Assembly: GCA_902557235.1 (NCBI GenBank)
Contig: CACDZR010000005.1
Span: 16,613-80,612, forward strand
Reading direction: 5' to 3'
DNA: 64,000 nt
Source of the DNA: an uncultured Pelagibacteraceae bacterium
Lineage (GTDB): Bacteria > Pseudomonadota > Alphaproteobacteria > Pelagibacterales > Pelagibacteraceae
How positions within the stretch are numbered: the stretch's first letter is position 1; each line of letters begins with the position of its first letter. The notes under the pieces were generated by a model. That model made no database searches. It worked only from the letters and a program-made list of their open reading frames with translations, and had not been told where the DNA came from. Shown in pieces: positions 1 through 8,719 of this stretch. The position numbers and the translations under genes were made by a program.

Positions 1-2
1 CA

Positions 3-209
3 AAATTGAAAACTGTATTACAAATGGTTTCTATAGGTCTTTTGTTGTCGGGTGAAACTGGAAATAAAATTATTAATTTCCAAGACTACAATGCACAAAC
101 TATTGGCATAATTCTCTTATGGCTTTCGGCTGCTTTAACTCTTTTCACTGGATATGAATATATGCGGAAGGGAATTGATCACGCAATTTCAGAGGACAGC
201 AAAGATTAG
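3..209 (+). CDS. pgsA: PgsA C-terminus (CDP-diacylglycerol-glycerol-3-phosphate 3-phosphatidyltransferase), partial
   Basis: This is the 3' end of a gene that begins before the window; the frame is open to the left edge. The residues seen (KTVLQMVSIG, then LLWLSAALTLFTGYEYMRKG) match the last two membrane helices of PgsA, the inner-membrane enzyme making phosphatidylglycerol phosphate from CDP-diacylglycerol and glycerol-3-phosphate. The catalytic CDP-alcohol phosphotransferase motif lies upstream and cannot be checked. The TTG used by the ORF track is internal, not a start. The stop overlaps the stop of convergent ilvE within a shared TTAG. Confidence 0.8.
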   Translation, partial: KLKTVLQMVSIGLLLSGETGNKIINFQDYNAQTIGIILLWLSAALTLFTGYEYMRKGIDHAISEDSKD

Positions 210-1087
210 GCTGCTTTTTTTTTTCTAACTATTTGCTGATAACTTTCGTTTAAACCAATTATTAAATCACAAACTTTAAATTCATTTTCAGCAATACACG
301 ATACTGGAGTCACTTCTGCTGCAGTCCCCGTTAAAAAACATCCAACAAAATCCTTTAATTCTTTAGGATTGATTTTTCTTTCATGAACTTTAATATTTTT
401 TGATTTTGCAATTTCAATTACAGTCCTTCTTGTAATTCCATCCAGAAAAGAATCTGGAACAGGTGTGTGAAGCTCACCGATCTTATCTTTGAAAAAAATA
501 TTTGCACCAGTTGCTTCAGCAATATTACCTTCATGATCTAACATTAGAGAATCTGTATAACCATTTTTTTCCGCTTCATGTTTTGAAAGTGTACATATCA
601 TATATAGACCTGAAGCTTTTGTATCCCATGGAATTGTATTGGGAGCTGGCCTCCTCCAATTCGAAATATTCAATTTAATTCCCTCAACTTTTAATTTTGG
701 GTCAAAATACGAACCCCATTCCCATGTTGCAATTGCAACATGAATTTTTGTTTGTTGAGCAGAGATTGCCATCATTTCACTTCCTCTCCAAGCTACTGGT
801 CTCACGTACCCATTTTCAACTTTTTGATTTTTTATAATAGAATTTGAAGCAGCATTAATTTCTGCCTCAGAGTAAGGTATTTCAAATCCCATTCTTCTTG
901 CTGAATGAAAAAATCTTGAAGTATGCTCCTCTAGTTTAAAGATTGAACCATCATAAACTCTTTCTCCTTCAAAAACACAGCTAGCGTAGTGTAATCCATG
1001 ACTTAAGACGTGTAATTTAACATCTGACCAATCTACTAGTTCGCCATTGTACCATATTTTACCAGATCTTTTATCGTAAGGTATCAT
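206..1087 (-). CDS. ilvE: Branched-chain amino acid aminotransferase
   Basis: A 293-residue fold-type IV PLP aminotransferase that interconverts valine, leucine and isoleucine with their 2-oxo acids in the cytoplasm, using glutamate/2-oxoglutarate. The likely PLP lysine is K157 in PWDTKASGLYM, and the EATGANIF cofactor motif is near residue 191. The length is normal for the family. It is divergent from the MarR gene across 66 bases and convergent with pgsA. D-amino-acid transaminases and 4-amino-4-deoxychorismate lyases share the fold, but the overall sequence reads as IlvE. Confidence 0.93.
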   Translation of the reverse strand: MIPYDKRSGKIWYNGELVDWSDVKLHVLSHGLHYASCVFEGERVYDGSIFKLEEHTSRFFHSARRMGFEIPYSEAEINAASNSIIKNQKVENGYVRPVAWRGSEMMAISAQQTKIHVAIATWEWGSYFDPKLKVEGIKLNISNWRRPAPNTIPWDTKASGLYMICTLSKHEAEKNGYTDSLMLDHEGNIAEATGANIFFKDKIGELHTPVPDSFLDGITRRTVIEIAKSKNIKVHERKINPKELKDFVGCFLTGTAAEVTPVSCIAENEFKVCDLIIGLNESYQQIVRKKKAA

Positions 1088-1105
1088 GTATGAAATATAA
1101 AATTA

Positions 1106-1134
1106 TTACTGAAAAATATCTATGTATATATAAT
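1106..1134 (+). promoter_or_regulatory. Candidate sigma70 promoter for the MarR/two-component operon
   Basis: In the ilvE/MarR divergent gap, TTACTG is followed after 17 bases by a perfect TATAAT (1129-1134), about 20 bases before the MarR start. The -35 match is weak and the surroundings are AT-rich, so chance matches are likely. A transcription start map would decide. Confidence 0.4.
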
Positions 1135-1153
1135 ATGTCAATATAACTTACCT

Positions 1154-1594
1154 GTGATGAAAGAGCTTTTATATTTAAAAGATGAACAATTAAAACATTT
1201 AATTGAAAAATTATTTATAAGTTATAGAGAAACTTTTTCAGACTCAAAAAAAATTCTCAATAAATACCATATTGGTTTAGCCCACCAAAAAACTATTCAT
1301 CTAATATCTATGTATGAAGGAATATCAATTTCAGAACTTATGAAAAAACTTAAAGTATCTAAGCAAAGTTTAAATAGGGTTTTAAAAGACTTGATAAAAC
1401 TTGAGATAGTTTTTTTTAATAAAGATGAAAATGATACAAGAATTAAACATATTTTTCTAAATGAAAAAGGAAAAAAAATTTTTAAAGAGATTTTTGAGAT
1501 ACAAAAAAAAAGGATTTATAACGCATTACTAAATTCAAGCTCTCAAGAAGTTCTTAATTTTGATGAAGTTTTAAATAGAATAATAAATGGATAA
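1154..1594 (+). CDS. MarR-family transcriptional regulator (PetP-like)
   Basis: A 146-residue winged-helix protein. The segment ISISELMKKLKVSKQSLNR (about residues 56-75) is the DNA-binding helix-turn-helix, followed by a wing and a C-terminal dimerisation helix, typical of MarR. The start is GTG at 1154 or ATG at 1157. It overlaps the response-regulator gene by 8 bases, implying co-transcription and translational coupling. In Rhodobacter a MarR-like PetP and an OmpR-like PetR are paired and needed for cytochrome bc1; the same pairing here suggests, but does not prove, an equivalent role. The ligand and target are unknown. Confidence 0.8.
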   Translation: MMKELLYLKDEQLKHLIEKLFISYRETFSDSKKILNKYHIGLAHQKTIHLISMYEGISISELMKKLKVSKQSLNRVLKDLIKLEIVFFNKDENDTRIKHIFLNEKGKKIFKEIFEIQKKRIYNALLNSSSQEVLNFDEVLNRIING

Positions 1595-2264
1595 TTTTCA
1601 AGCTCATATTTTAGTAGTGGATGATGATGAAGGTATAAGATCATTAGTTAAAAAATATTTAAATGAGAAAAAATATTTAGTTACAACAGCTGATAATGCA
1701 GAAAATGCATCTGAAAAAATAAACATCATTAAATTTGATTTAATAATCTTGGACATAATGATGCCAGGAAAAAGTGGATTAGATTTTTTGAGAGAACATA
1801 AAGAAAAAATAAATACTCCAATAATATTATTGACAGCAAAAGGTGAGCCAAATGAAAGAATAGAAGGGCTTGAGATGGGAGCAGATGATTATCTGCCGAA
1901 ACCATTCGAACCCAAAGAACTGGACCTAAGAATTAAAAATATAATTAATAAAACAAAAAAAAATAATTTAAAAAAAGTTATAAAATTTGAAAACATTAAA
2001 ATTGATTTGAACAAACAAATAATTTTTCATGGAAATTCAGAATTTAAAATAAATAATACTGAAAAAACAATATTAGAAAAAATGATTAACAACCCAGGAA
2101 AAGTATTTGAGAGAGAAGAAATTGGTAAATTAATTGACTTAGACAAAGAAAGATCAATTGATGTTATTATAACAAGATTGAGAAAGAAAATTGAAATAGA
2201 TCCAAAAAATCCTAAATTTCTTCAAACTATAAGGGGAGCTGGCTATGTTTTATGGATTGAATAG
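1587..2264 (+). CDS. OmpR/PetR-type response regulator
   Basis: A 225-residue response regulator. The receiver domain (about 6-120) has the acidic pocket VDDDEG, phosphoacceptor D56 in LILDIMMP, T83 and K105 in PKPFEP. A winged-helix OmpR-type output domain follows (about 128-225), ending in the family's TIRGAGYVL. It acts as a DNA-binding transcription factor activated by phosphorylation, most likely from the kinase encoded immediately downstream, whose start overlaps its 3' end by 20 bases. Upstream it overlaps the MarR gene. It could be named PetR or OmpR; sequence alone does not separate the two. Confidence 0.9.
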   Translation: MDNFQAHILVVDDDEGIRSLVKKYLNEKKYLVTTADNAENASEKINIIKFDLIILDIMMPGKSGLDFLREHKEKINTPIILLTAKGEPNERIEGLEMGADDYLPKPFEPKELDLRIKNIINKTKKNNLKKVIKFENIKIDLNKQIIFHGNSEFKINNTEKTILEKMINNPGKVFEREEIGKLIDLDKERSIDVIITRLRKKIEIDPKNPKFLQTIRGAGYVLWIE

Positions 2265-3564
2265 ATTGGTAAAAAATTTACTGCCAAAAAGATTATTCTA
2301 CAGAGCTTTATTGATAGTTGCTATTCCTGTGATCTTAATTCAATTAATAATTACAATAGTTTTTTTTGATAGTCTTTGGATAAAAACAAATAAAGGAATG
2401 ACACGAGCGTTAGTTAGTGAAATTCAAACTTTTATTGAAGTTTATAGTAATGATAATTACGAAAAAGATGACATTAAAAACATTTTTTCATTATATCAAG
2501 ATTTGAATATTGAATTTATTGAAGATAATAATTTTAATTTTTCTTACAATGAAAGATGGTTTAGCCCAATTGATAGAACATTGAGGAGAGAATTAAAATC
2601 TAGATTTGCATTAGAAATATTTTGGTTTGATACAACAAGCTATAAAGAGCTAGTTGATCTAAGAATAAAATATCAAAATGGATATTTCAAATTCATTGTT
2701 CCTAAAGATAGACTGACAAGCACATCTGCAAGATTGTTTGGATTATGGATAACTGTTCCAGCATTTATCGTTGTCATTATTTCACTAATATTTTTAAAAA
2801 ATCAAACAAGACCAATTACAGCTCTGGCTAAAGCTGCTGAAAAATTTGGAAGGGGCGAAAATGTTGATGAATTTAAACCTTCAGGCGCAGCTGAGATACG
2901 TCAGGCGGGCTATGAATTTGATAGAATGAGAAAAAGAATAATGAGACATTTAAATCAAAGATCTGAAATGCTATCTGGGATTAGTCATGATTTAAGAACA
3001 CCTTTAACAAGAATGAAATTACAAACTGAGTTTATAAAAGATAAATCCTTAGCTAGTAAGTTAACTGAGGACATAAATGAAATGGAAAAAATGCTTAATG
3101 AGTATTTGCAGTTTACAAGCTCTTCATTTATTGAAAAAGATGAACTTTTTAATCTTAGTGATTTAATCGATGAAATTATAATCAAATACAATAATGGAAA
3201 TATCACGAAAGAGATACCACCAAGAGTTTACTTAAATGGACGAAAAAATTTAATTAAAAGATGTCTGAATAATCTTATAGATAATTCTATTAAATATGCG
3301 AACAAAATAAATGTTGAACTTACAAAAAATAAAACAAACTTAGTGATTAAAGTTGAGGATGATGGTCCAGGAATACCAGATAGTGAATACGATAATGTAT
3401 TTAAACCTTTCTACAAAATAGACAAAGGAAGAGCAGACTCAAAATCTAGTGTTGGTCTTGGTCTATCAATAGCGTCTGATATCGTTCGTTCTCACGGTGG
3501 TAATATAAAATTAAATAAATCTAATTTGAACGGACTTGAAGTTAAGATTTTTTTGCCCGTTTAA
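2245..3564 (+). CDS. EnvZ-like membrane sensor histidine kinase
   Basis: A 439-residue sensor kinase. A first membrane helix lies at about residues 17-38, then an extracytoplasmic sensor region, a second helix at about 165-185, a HAMP linker (about 185-235), an H-box SGISHDLRTPLTRMK with phospho-His near 248, an N-box NNLIDNSIKYA near 342, and ATP-lid motifs DDGPGIP and GLGLSIASDIV. It should phosphorylate the preceding response regulator. The periplasmic domain is short and gives no hint of the signal. The 3' end overlaps convergent ubiK by 23 bases. Confidence 0.9.
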   Translation: MFYGLNRLVKNLLPKRLFYRALLIVAIPVILIQLIITIVFFDSLWIKTNKGMTRALVSEIQTFIEVYSNDNYEKDDIKNIFSLYQDLNIEFIEDNNFNFSYNERWFSPIDRTLRRELKSRFALEIFWFDTTSYKELVDLRIKYQNGYFKFIVPKDRLTSTSARLFGLWITVPAFIVVIISLIFLKNQTRPITALAKAAEKFGRGENVDEFKPSGAAEIRQAGYEFDRMRKRIMRHLNQRSEMLSGISHDLRTPLTRMKLQTEFIKDKSLASKLTEDINEMEKMLNEYLQFTSSSFIEKDELFNLSDLIDEIIIKYNNGNITKEIPPRVYLNGRKNLIKRCLNNLIDNSIKYANKINVELTKNKTNLVIKVEDDGPGIPDSEYDNVFKPFYKIDKGRADSKSSVGLGLSIASDIVRSHGGNIKLNKSNLNGLEVKIFLPV

Positions 3565-3790
3565 TCTTTTTTTTCAAAACCTGTTTTTTTTCAAGTCTTT
3601 TCTCCAAATTTTCGACTCTTTTGGAAAGAATATCAAATTCATCCTTACTCGTTAATTTCATTTTAAATACAATTTCATCTCTTTTTGATTTTAAAATGTT
3701 TACTATCTCATTTTTTAAGTCTCTAGATGAGACTAATCCTTGTTCTAAAAGTTTAGTAAATTTATCAAATACGAATTTTGAATTTTTCAT
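3542..3790 (-). CDS. ubiK: UbiK-family accessory factor (BMFP coiled-coil protein)
   Basis: An 82-residue protein with an amphipathic N-terminal region, then SKDEFDILSKRVENLEKRLE, a short C-terminal coiled coil typical of the BMFP/DUF526 family. UbiK in Escherichia coli assists the soluble ubiquinone-biosynthesis complex and binds lipids; that role is transferred by family. A lysine-rich tail follows. It is divergent from lgt by 50 bases, a neighbourhood familiar from other Alphaproteobacteria. It overlaps the 3' end of the sensor kinase gene. Confidence 0.7.
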   Translation of the reverse strand: MKNSKFVFDKFTKLLEQGLVSSRDLKNEIVNILKSKRDEIVFKMKLTSKDEFDILSKRVENLEKRLEKKQVLKKKIKRAKKS

Positions 3791-3840
3791 ATATTTATTA
3801 AATAAGTTAATATATCTTTACTCTATTATTATAATTAAAA

Positions 3841-4617
3841 ATGTTCATTAATAATTTTGACCCAGTTGCATTTAGTTTATTTTCTTTAGAGTTTAGGTGG
3901 TATTCTTTATCGTATATATTTGGAATTCTTGCTGGATGGGTCTTAGCAAAAAGAATTTTTATAAAAGACGACAGCTTAAAAGAAAAATTCGACGATTACA
4001 TTACTTTTGTAATCTTGGGTATTATAATTGGTGGCAGATTAGGTTACGTAATTTTTTATAATTTTGATTACTATTTAGTAAACCCTGTTGAAATTTTTAA
4101 AATTTGGAATGGGGGAATGTCATTCCATGGTGGACTATTGGGTGTAATTGTTATGAGTATATGGTTTGCAAGAAAGCATAGTCATAATTCATATATTTAT
4201 CTTGATGTTGTCTCTTTAGTTGCTCCTATAGGAATCTTTTTTGGGCGTATTGCAAATTTTATCAATTCGGAGCTTTATGGGAAAGAAACTGCTTTACCAT
4301 GGGGAGTTAAATTTGAAAAAATTGATGAAATATATCGTCATCCATCTCAACTTTATGAAGCTTTTTTTGAGGGGCTGTTATTGTTTTTTATATTGATATA
4401 TTTTCATAAAAGATCATCAGCTAAAAATCCTGGCTTCATATCAGGAATATTTTTAATATTTTACTCTACATTCAGATTTCTAATAGAATTTTTAAGAATT
4501 CCAGATGAACAATTAGGTTATGTCTTGTTTAGCTTGAGTATGGGACAAATTTTATGTTTAGTATTTTTTATATTTGGTTCTTATTTGACTTTAAAAAAAT
4601 ATGATCATCAAAAATAA
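3841..4617 (+). CDS. lgt: Prolipoprotein diacylglyceryl transferase
   Basis: A 258-residue inner-membrane enzyme that transfers diacylglyceryl from phosphatidylglycerol to the lipobox cysteine of prolipoproteins. Seven or so hydrophobic helices are visible with the signature elements HGGLLG (near 97), GRIANFINSELYG (near 135-147) and HPSQLYEA. The start at ATG 3841 is preceded by an AT-rich 50-base gap. It overlaps the MidA-family gene by 17 bases. Two partners are in this window: lspA at 56 kb, which cleaves Lgt products, and a lipobox protein next to it. Confidence 0.95.
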   Translation: MFINNFDPVAFSLFSLEFRWYSLSYIFGILAGWVLAKRIFIKDDSLKEKFDDYITFVILGIIIGGRLGYVIFYNFDYYLVNPVEIFKIWNGGMSFHGGLLGVIVMSIWFARKHSHNSYIYLDVVSLVAPIGIFFGRIANFINSELYGKETALPWGVKFEKIDEIYRHPSQLYEAFFEGLLLFFILIYFHKRSSAKNPGFISGIFLIFYSTFRFLIEFLRIPDEQLGYVLFSLSMGQILCLVFFIFGSYLTLKKYDHQK

Positions 4618-5650
4618 TTTTGAAATCTCTTTAGATAAATTTATCAATTTTGCTCTGTATGATAAAAAAAAAGGATACTATATGCAAAAAAGTCCTTTCG
4701 GACGAAAGGGTGATTTTATAACTGCACCAAATATTTCCAGAATGTTTTCTGAGATGATAGCTATTTGGATTTTAGGATTTTGGGAAAATTTAGGAAATCC
4801 AAAAAAAATTAATTTAGTAGAACTTGGTGCAGGAAATGGTGAAATGATGAAAATTTTTCTTGAAACTTTTAAAAAGTTTCCAATATTTTTTGACTCATGT
4901 AATATTTTAATTCATGAAAAGAGTCTAAAACTAAAAAAAATTCAAAAAGATAAATTAGACAAAGATAAAATAGTTTGGATTAACAATCTGAAAGAAATAA
5001 AAAAATTTCCAACAATCTTTATTGCTAATGAATTTTTTGACGCAATGGCAATAAAACAATTTATTAAAAAAAGAAATATATGGTTTGAAAGATATGTAAT
5101 TTTTAAAAATAAAAAAAAAGCCTTTTTTAATGAAAAAAGTTTTAATATGAGAAAATTTGAGAAAGAAATTGGTTACAATATTTCAAAAAATCAAAAATTT
5201 ATTGAATACTCATTAGTTGGAGTAAGTTATTTAAAAAAAATCACTGATATAATAAAAAAAAATAACGGTGGTCTTCTAATAATAGATTATGGGTATGTTG
5301 AAAAAAAAATGAAAAATACTCTTAAATCAATTTCAAATCATAAACACAGTAATGTTTTAGAAAATATTGGTAAATCAGATATTACTCATAATATAAATTT
5401 TTACCTTTTTAAAAAAATAATTGATCAATTGGGTGGCTTAAAAGATTTGATAACAACTCAAGGAAGCTTTTTAGTAAAATTAGGAATAAAAAATAGAGCT
5501 GAAATAATTTCACAAAATCAAAACTTTTCAAAAAAAGCAGATATTTATTATAGATTAAAAAGACTAATAGATGATAAAGAAATGGGTGATTTATTTAAGG
5601 TAATGTTTATTAAAAAGAAAAATAATAAATATAAATTGGGGTTTAATTGA
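4601..5650 (+). CDS. SAM-dependent methyltransferase, MidA/NDUFAF7 family (DUF185)
   Basis: A 349-residue protein with the family's N-terminal PFGRKGDFITAPNISRMFSE and a SAM-binding glycine loop LVELGAGNGEMM (about residues 70-81). The mitochondrial relative NDUFAF7 methylates an arginine of complex I subunit NDUFS2; whether the bacterial protein does so is inference. It lies in an overlapping run lgt-midA-pgeF, an order I recognise in Alphaproteobacteria. The protein is rich in lysine and asparagine, as expected from the AT bias. Confidence 0.85.
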   Translation: MIIKNNFEISLDKFINFALYDKKKGYYMQKSPFGRKGDFITAPNISRMFSEMIAIWILGFWENLGNPKKINLVELGAGNGEMMKIFLETFKKFPIFFDSCNILIHEKSLKLKKIQKDKLDKDKIVWINNLKEIKKFPTIFIANEFFDAMAIKQFIKKRNIWFERYVIFKNKKKAFFNEKSFNMRKFEKEIGYNISKNQKFIEYSLVGVSYLKKITDIIKKNNGGLLIIDYGYVEKKMKNTLKSISNHKHSNVLENIGKSDITHNINFYLFKKIIDQLGGLKDLITTQGSFLVKLGIKNRAEIISQNQNFSKKADIYYRLKRLIDDKEMGDLFKVMFIKKKNNKYKLGFN

Positions 5651-6405
5651 TAGTTTCAAAAAAATTATCTAAATTAAAAGAAATCAAACATGGTTTTTTC
5701 AATAATAAAGGCGGGTGCTCGACAGGTATTTATAAAAGTTTAAATTGCGGACCAGGTTCTAATGACTACAAAACAAAAGTTTTTAAGAATTTAAGAATTG
5801 TTAAAAAAAAAATTAGCAAAAATTCAAAAAATATTTTTTTACTGCATCAAATACATAGTAATAAATTTATTTTCATCAATAAATATTCTAAGTACCTAAA
5901 AAAAAAGAGAGCAGATGCAGTAATTACTGACATTCCAAGATTGCCAATTGGAATTCTTACAGCTGATTGTGTACCAATATTAATTTACGATAAAAAAAAA
6001 AAGATGGTAGCTGCTATTCATGCTGGATGGAAAGGTGCATATAAAGGAATTATTTCAAAAGTAATAAATTTCATGATTAAAAAGGGCTGTAAAAAAAAGA
6101 ATATAATTGCTGTTATAGGTCCTTGTATTGCCCAAAAAAGCTATAACGTAAAAGAAGATTTTAAAAGAAAATTCCTTAAAAAAGACAAAAGAAATAAAGT
6201 TTTTTTTAAAAAAAGAAAAAACTTAATTTATTTTGATTTATCAAAATATGTTAAATTACAACTCAAATTAATGAAAATTACAAATTTAGATACGATAAAT
6301 ATTGATACTTTTCCCAAAAAAAATAATTTTTTTAGTGCAAGAAGGTCTTTGCATTTAAATCATGATGATTATGGTAGAAATATTTCATTAATTATGATTA
6401 ATTAG
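5647..6405 (+). CDS. pgeF: PgeF/YfiH-family purine nucleoside phosphorylase-like (laccase domain)
   Basis: A 252-residue protein of the multicopper-oxidase-like DUF152 family. TADCVPILIYD (near 105) and AIHAGWKGAYKGI (near 124) carry the conserved Cys and His metal ligands. Family members have been described both as peptidoglycan editing factors and as purine nucleoside phosphorylases/adenosine deaminases; the sequence does not decide. The start is TTG at 5647, overlapping the MidA-family stop; no better ATG lies nearby in frame. prs follows after 9 bases. Confidence 0.85.
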   Translation: MIVSKKLSKLKEIKHGFFNNKGGCSTGIYKSLNCGPGSNDYKTKVFKNLRIVKKKISKNSKNIFLLHQIHSNKFIFINKYSKYLKKKRADAVITDIPRLPIGILTADCVPILIYDKKKKMVAAIHAGWKGAYKGIISKVINFMIKKGCKKKNIIAVIGPCIAQKSYNVKEDFKRKFLKKDKRNKVFFKKRKNLIYFDLSKYVKLQLKLMKITNLDTINIDTFPKKNNFFSARRSLHLNHDDYGRNISLIMIN

Positions 6406-6414
6406 AGTTTTTCA

Positions 6415-7347
6415 ATGAAATTATTAACTGGAAACAGCAATAAAGTTTTAAGTAAAAACATTGCTAAATATTTAAAAACAAAACTTGTAAATTCAAGTAT
6501 TAGAAAATTTGCTGATGGCGAAATTTATATTGAAATAAATGAAAATATAAGAGGTAACAGTATTTTTATTGTTCAATCTATCTCTTCTCCAGCAAATGAT
6601 AATTTAATGGAATTATTGTTATGCATTGATGCTCTAAAAAGGTCATCAGCAAAAAATATAACGGCGGTAATACCTTATTTTGGATATGCAAGACAAGATA
6701 GAAAAGTTGTTCCAAGGACTTCGATATCTGCAAAACTTGTCTCAAATCTAATTACTAAAGCTGGTGCTGATAGAGTGGTAACTGTAGATTTGCATGCAGG
6801 TCAAATTCAAGGTTTCTTTGATATTCCTGTTGATAACTTATTTTCTACTCCAATATTTGCAAGACACGCTAGAAAGAAAATTAAAAGTAAAAAAATTATT
6901 TGTGTTGCACCTGATGTGGGAGGAACTGAAAGAGCTAGAGCACTTGGAAAACTTTTAAATGTAGGACTAGCTATTGTTGATAAAAGAAGACCTAAACCTG
7001 GACAATCGCAAGTTATGAACGTCATTGGTGATGTAAAAGGTCAAACCTGTATTATAGTTGATGATATAATTGATTCAGGGGGTACAATTGTTAATGCAGC
7101 AAAAGCTTTGAAATCTCGTGGGGCAAAAGATGTGTACGTTTATATTACTCATGGAGTTTTAAGTGGAGATGCAATTAAAAAAATTAAAAACTCAGTAATT
7201 AAAAATTTAGTAATAACTGATACAATAGACAATGTTCATAAAACTAAAAATGTCAAAAATATTGAGGTTTTGCCAATATCAGGTCTAATGGGTGAAGCAA
7301 TAAAGAGAATTTCAAATTCAACATCTGTATCAGATTTATTTAAATAA
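6415..7347 (+). CDS. prs: Ribose-phosphate pyrophosphokinase
   Basis: A 310-residue cytoplasmic enzyme that makes PRPP from ribose-5-phosphate and ATP, feeding purine, pyrimidine, histidine and NAD synthesis. Motifs: FADGEIYIEI near 32, DLHAGQIQGFFD near 125, and the PRPP-binding loop VDDIIDSGGTI near 215. The length is typical. rplY follows after 43 bases, so the two may have separate or shared transcripts. Confidence 0.96.
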   Translation: MKLLTGNSNKVLSKNIAKYLKTKLVNSSIRKFADGEIYIEINENIRGNSIFIVQSISSPANDNLMELLLCIDALKRSSAKNITAVIPYFGYARQDRKVVPRTSISAKLVSNLITKAGADRVVTVDLHAGQIQGFFDIPVDNLFSTPIFARHARKKIKSKKIICVAPDVGGTERARALGKLLNVGLAIVDKRRPKPGQSQVMNVIGDVKGQTCIIVDDIIDSGGTIVNAAKALKSRGAKDVYVYITHGVLSGDAIKKIKNSVIKNLVITDTIDNVHKTKNVKNIEVLPISGLMGEAIKRISNSTSVSDLFK

Positions 7348-7390
7348 ATTCCTTGATTATTTATAAACATGAGTTAAAAAGCTCTGTTTT

Positions 7391-8128
7391 ATGAGTTCAA
7401 TAGAAGCAAACATTAGAGACAATACTACCAAAGGACAGTTAAACGCTATTAGAAATAGTGGAAATGTTCCAGCTATTATATACGGTGGTAAAGATAAAAA
7501 TCAAAAAATATCTATTTCAAAAAAATTACTTAAAACTTTTATTGAAAAAGAAAATTTCTTTTCAAGCATAATTACTCTTAATGTTGATGGAAGTAACCAA
7601 AATGTATTACCAAGAGAGATCAAATATCATATCATAACCGATGAACCAATTCATGTAGATTTTTTAAGAGTACTTCCAGGTGTAAAAATAAAGATAGAAA
7701 TACCTGTAAATTTTATTAATCACGACAAGTCGCCTGGTCTTAAAAAGGGTGGAGTTTTGAATATTGTAAGAAGAAAAGTAGAATTAAAATGTCCAAGTGA
7801 AAAAATACCTGAAAATTTAACAATAGATCTAGATGGTGTTGATATTGGAGAAAGTTTCAAAATCTCTTCAGTAAAATTAGATCCGGAAGTTGTTCCAACA
7901 ATTCAAGGAAGGGATTTTGTAATAGCAACATTAGCAGCTCCAACGGTTATGAAAGAACCTGAAAAACCTGCTGAAGCAGAAGCTGCAGAGGGTGAAGAAG
8001 GTGCTGAGGGTGCAACTGCTGCAGCGGCCGATGGGGATAAAGCTGCTCCTGAGGGTGATAAAGGAGATAAAAAAGAGGGTGATGATAAAAAACCTGCTGA
8101 CAAAAAACCTCCTGAAGAAAAAAAATAA
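7391..8128 (+). CDS. rplY: 50S ribosomal protein L25 (CTC/TL5 form) with acidic low-complexity tail
   Basis: A 245-residue protein. The N-terminal L25 5S-rRNA-binding domain spans about 1-90 (GNVPAIIYGGKDK), the TL5-type beta domain about 95-185, and a low-complexity tail rich in Ala, Glu, Gly, Lys and Asp about 190-245. It binds 5S rRNA in the large subunit. The tail is unusually GC-rich for this genome (gctgcagcggccgatgggga) and has repeated GD-K and KKP units. Two antisense ORFs over the tail are shadows. pth follows after 30 bases, a common bacterial pairing. Confidence 0.93.
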   Translation: MSSIEANIRDNTTKGQLNAIRNSGNVPAIIYGGKDKNQKISISKKLLKTFIEKENFFSSIITLNVDGSNQNVLPREIKYHIITDEPIHVDFLRVLPGVKIKIEIPVNFINHDKSPGLKKGGVLNIVRRKVELKCPSEKIPENLTIDLDGVDIGESFKISSVKLDPEVVPTIQGRDFVIATLAAPTVMKEPEKPAEAEAAEGEEGAEGATAAAADGDKAAPEGDKGDKKEGDDKKPADKKPPEEKK

Positions 8129-8158
8129 TCAACTAAATTGAAAATTAATCAATAGATC

Positions 8159-8719
8159 ATGCTTTTATTTGTAGGATTGGGTAATCCAACACCAGACAGT
8201 GAAAATAATCGACATAATGTTGGGTTTAAAATTATAGACGCAATAAACAAAAAATTTAGTTTATCAAAACAAAAACCAAAATTTAAAGGCCTATTAACCA
8301 CTGGCAATATAGGAAATGTTAAAGTTTATGCCATCAAACCTTTGACCTTTATGAATAATTCAGGAATTTGTATTAGAGAGCTTATTGAATATTTTAAAAT
8401 TGATGCTCAAGATGTAATAGTTTTTCATGATGATCTAGATGTGGAATTTGGAAAAATTAAAGCTAAATTTGGAGGATCAAGCGCAGGACACAATGGAATT
8501 GCATCGATTGATAAGTTTATCGGCAAAGATTATTCTAGAGTTAGAATAGGTATTGGTAAACCCAAAGGAAACATCGAGGTTGCAGATTATGTTTTACAAA
8601 ATTTTGACGAAGATGAGTCATTAGGTATTGAAAAAATATCAAACCATATAAATGACTCAATTTCTTTTCTTGTCGAAAAAAAATTAGATCTTTTTTCTAG
8701 TACAGTAAATAATAAATAA
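8159..8719 (+). CDS. pth: Peptidyl-tRNA hydrolase
   Basis: A 186-residue hydrolase that recycles peptidyl-tRNA released from stalled ribosomes. The FVGLGNP start, catalytic His19 in NNRHNVGF, VFHDDLD (near 90) and GGSSAGHNGIASI are all family hallmarks. The length is normal. The last base of its stop is the first base of the ychF start codon (TAATG), so the two are translationally coupled. Confidence 0.96.
   Translation: MLLFVGLGNPTPDSENNRHNVGFKIIDAINKKFSLSKQKPKFKGLLTTGNIGNVKVYAIKPLTFMNNSGICIRELIEYFKIDAQDVIVFHDDLDVEFGKIKAKFGGSSAGHNGIASIDKFIGKDYSRVRIGIGKPKGNIEVADYVLQNFDEDESLGIEKISNHINDSISFLVEKKLDLFSSTVNNK

Noticed and set aside
7903-8132. Two minus-strand ORFs over the rplY tail (Ser/Ala-rich and Leu/Gln/His-rich)
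   Set aside because: Products of antisense reading of a low-complexity coding repeat.
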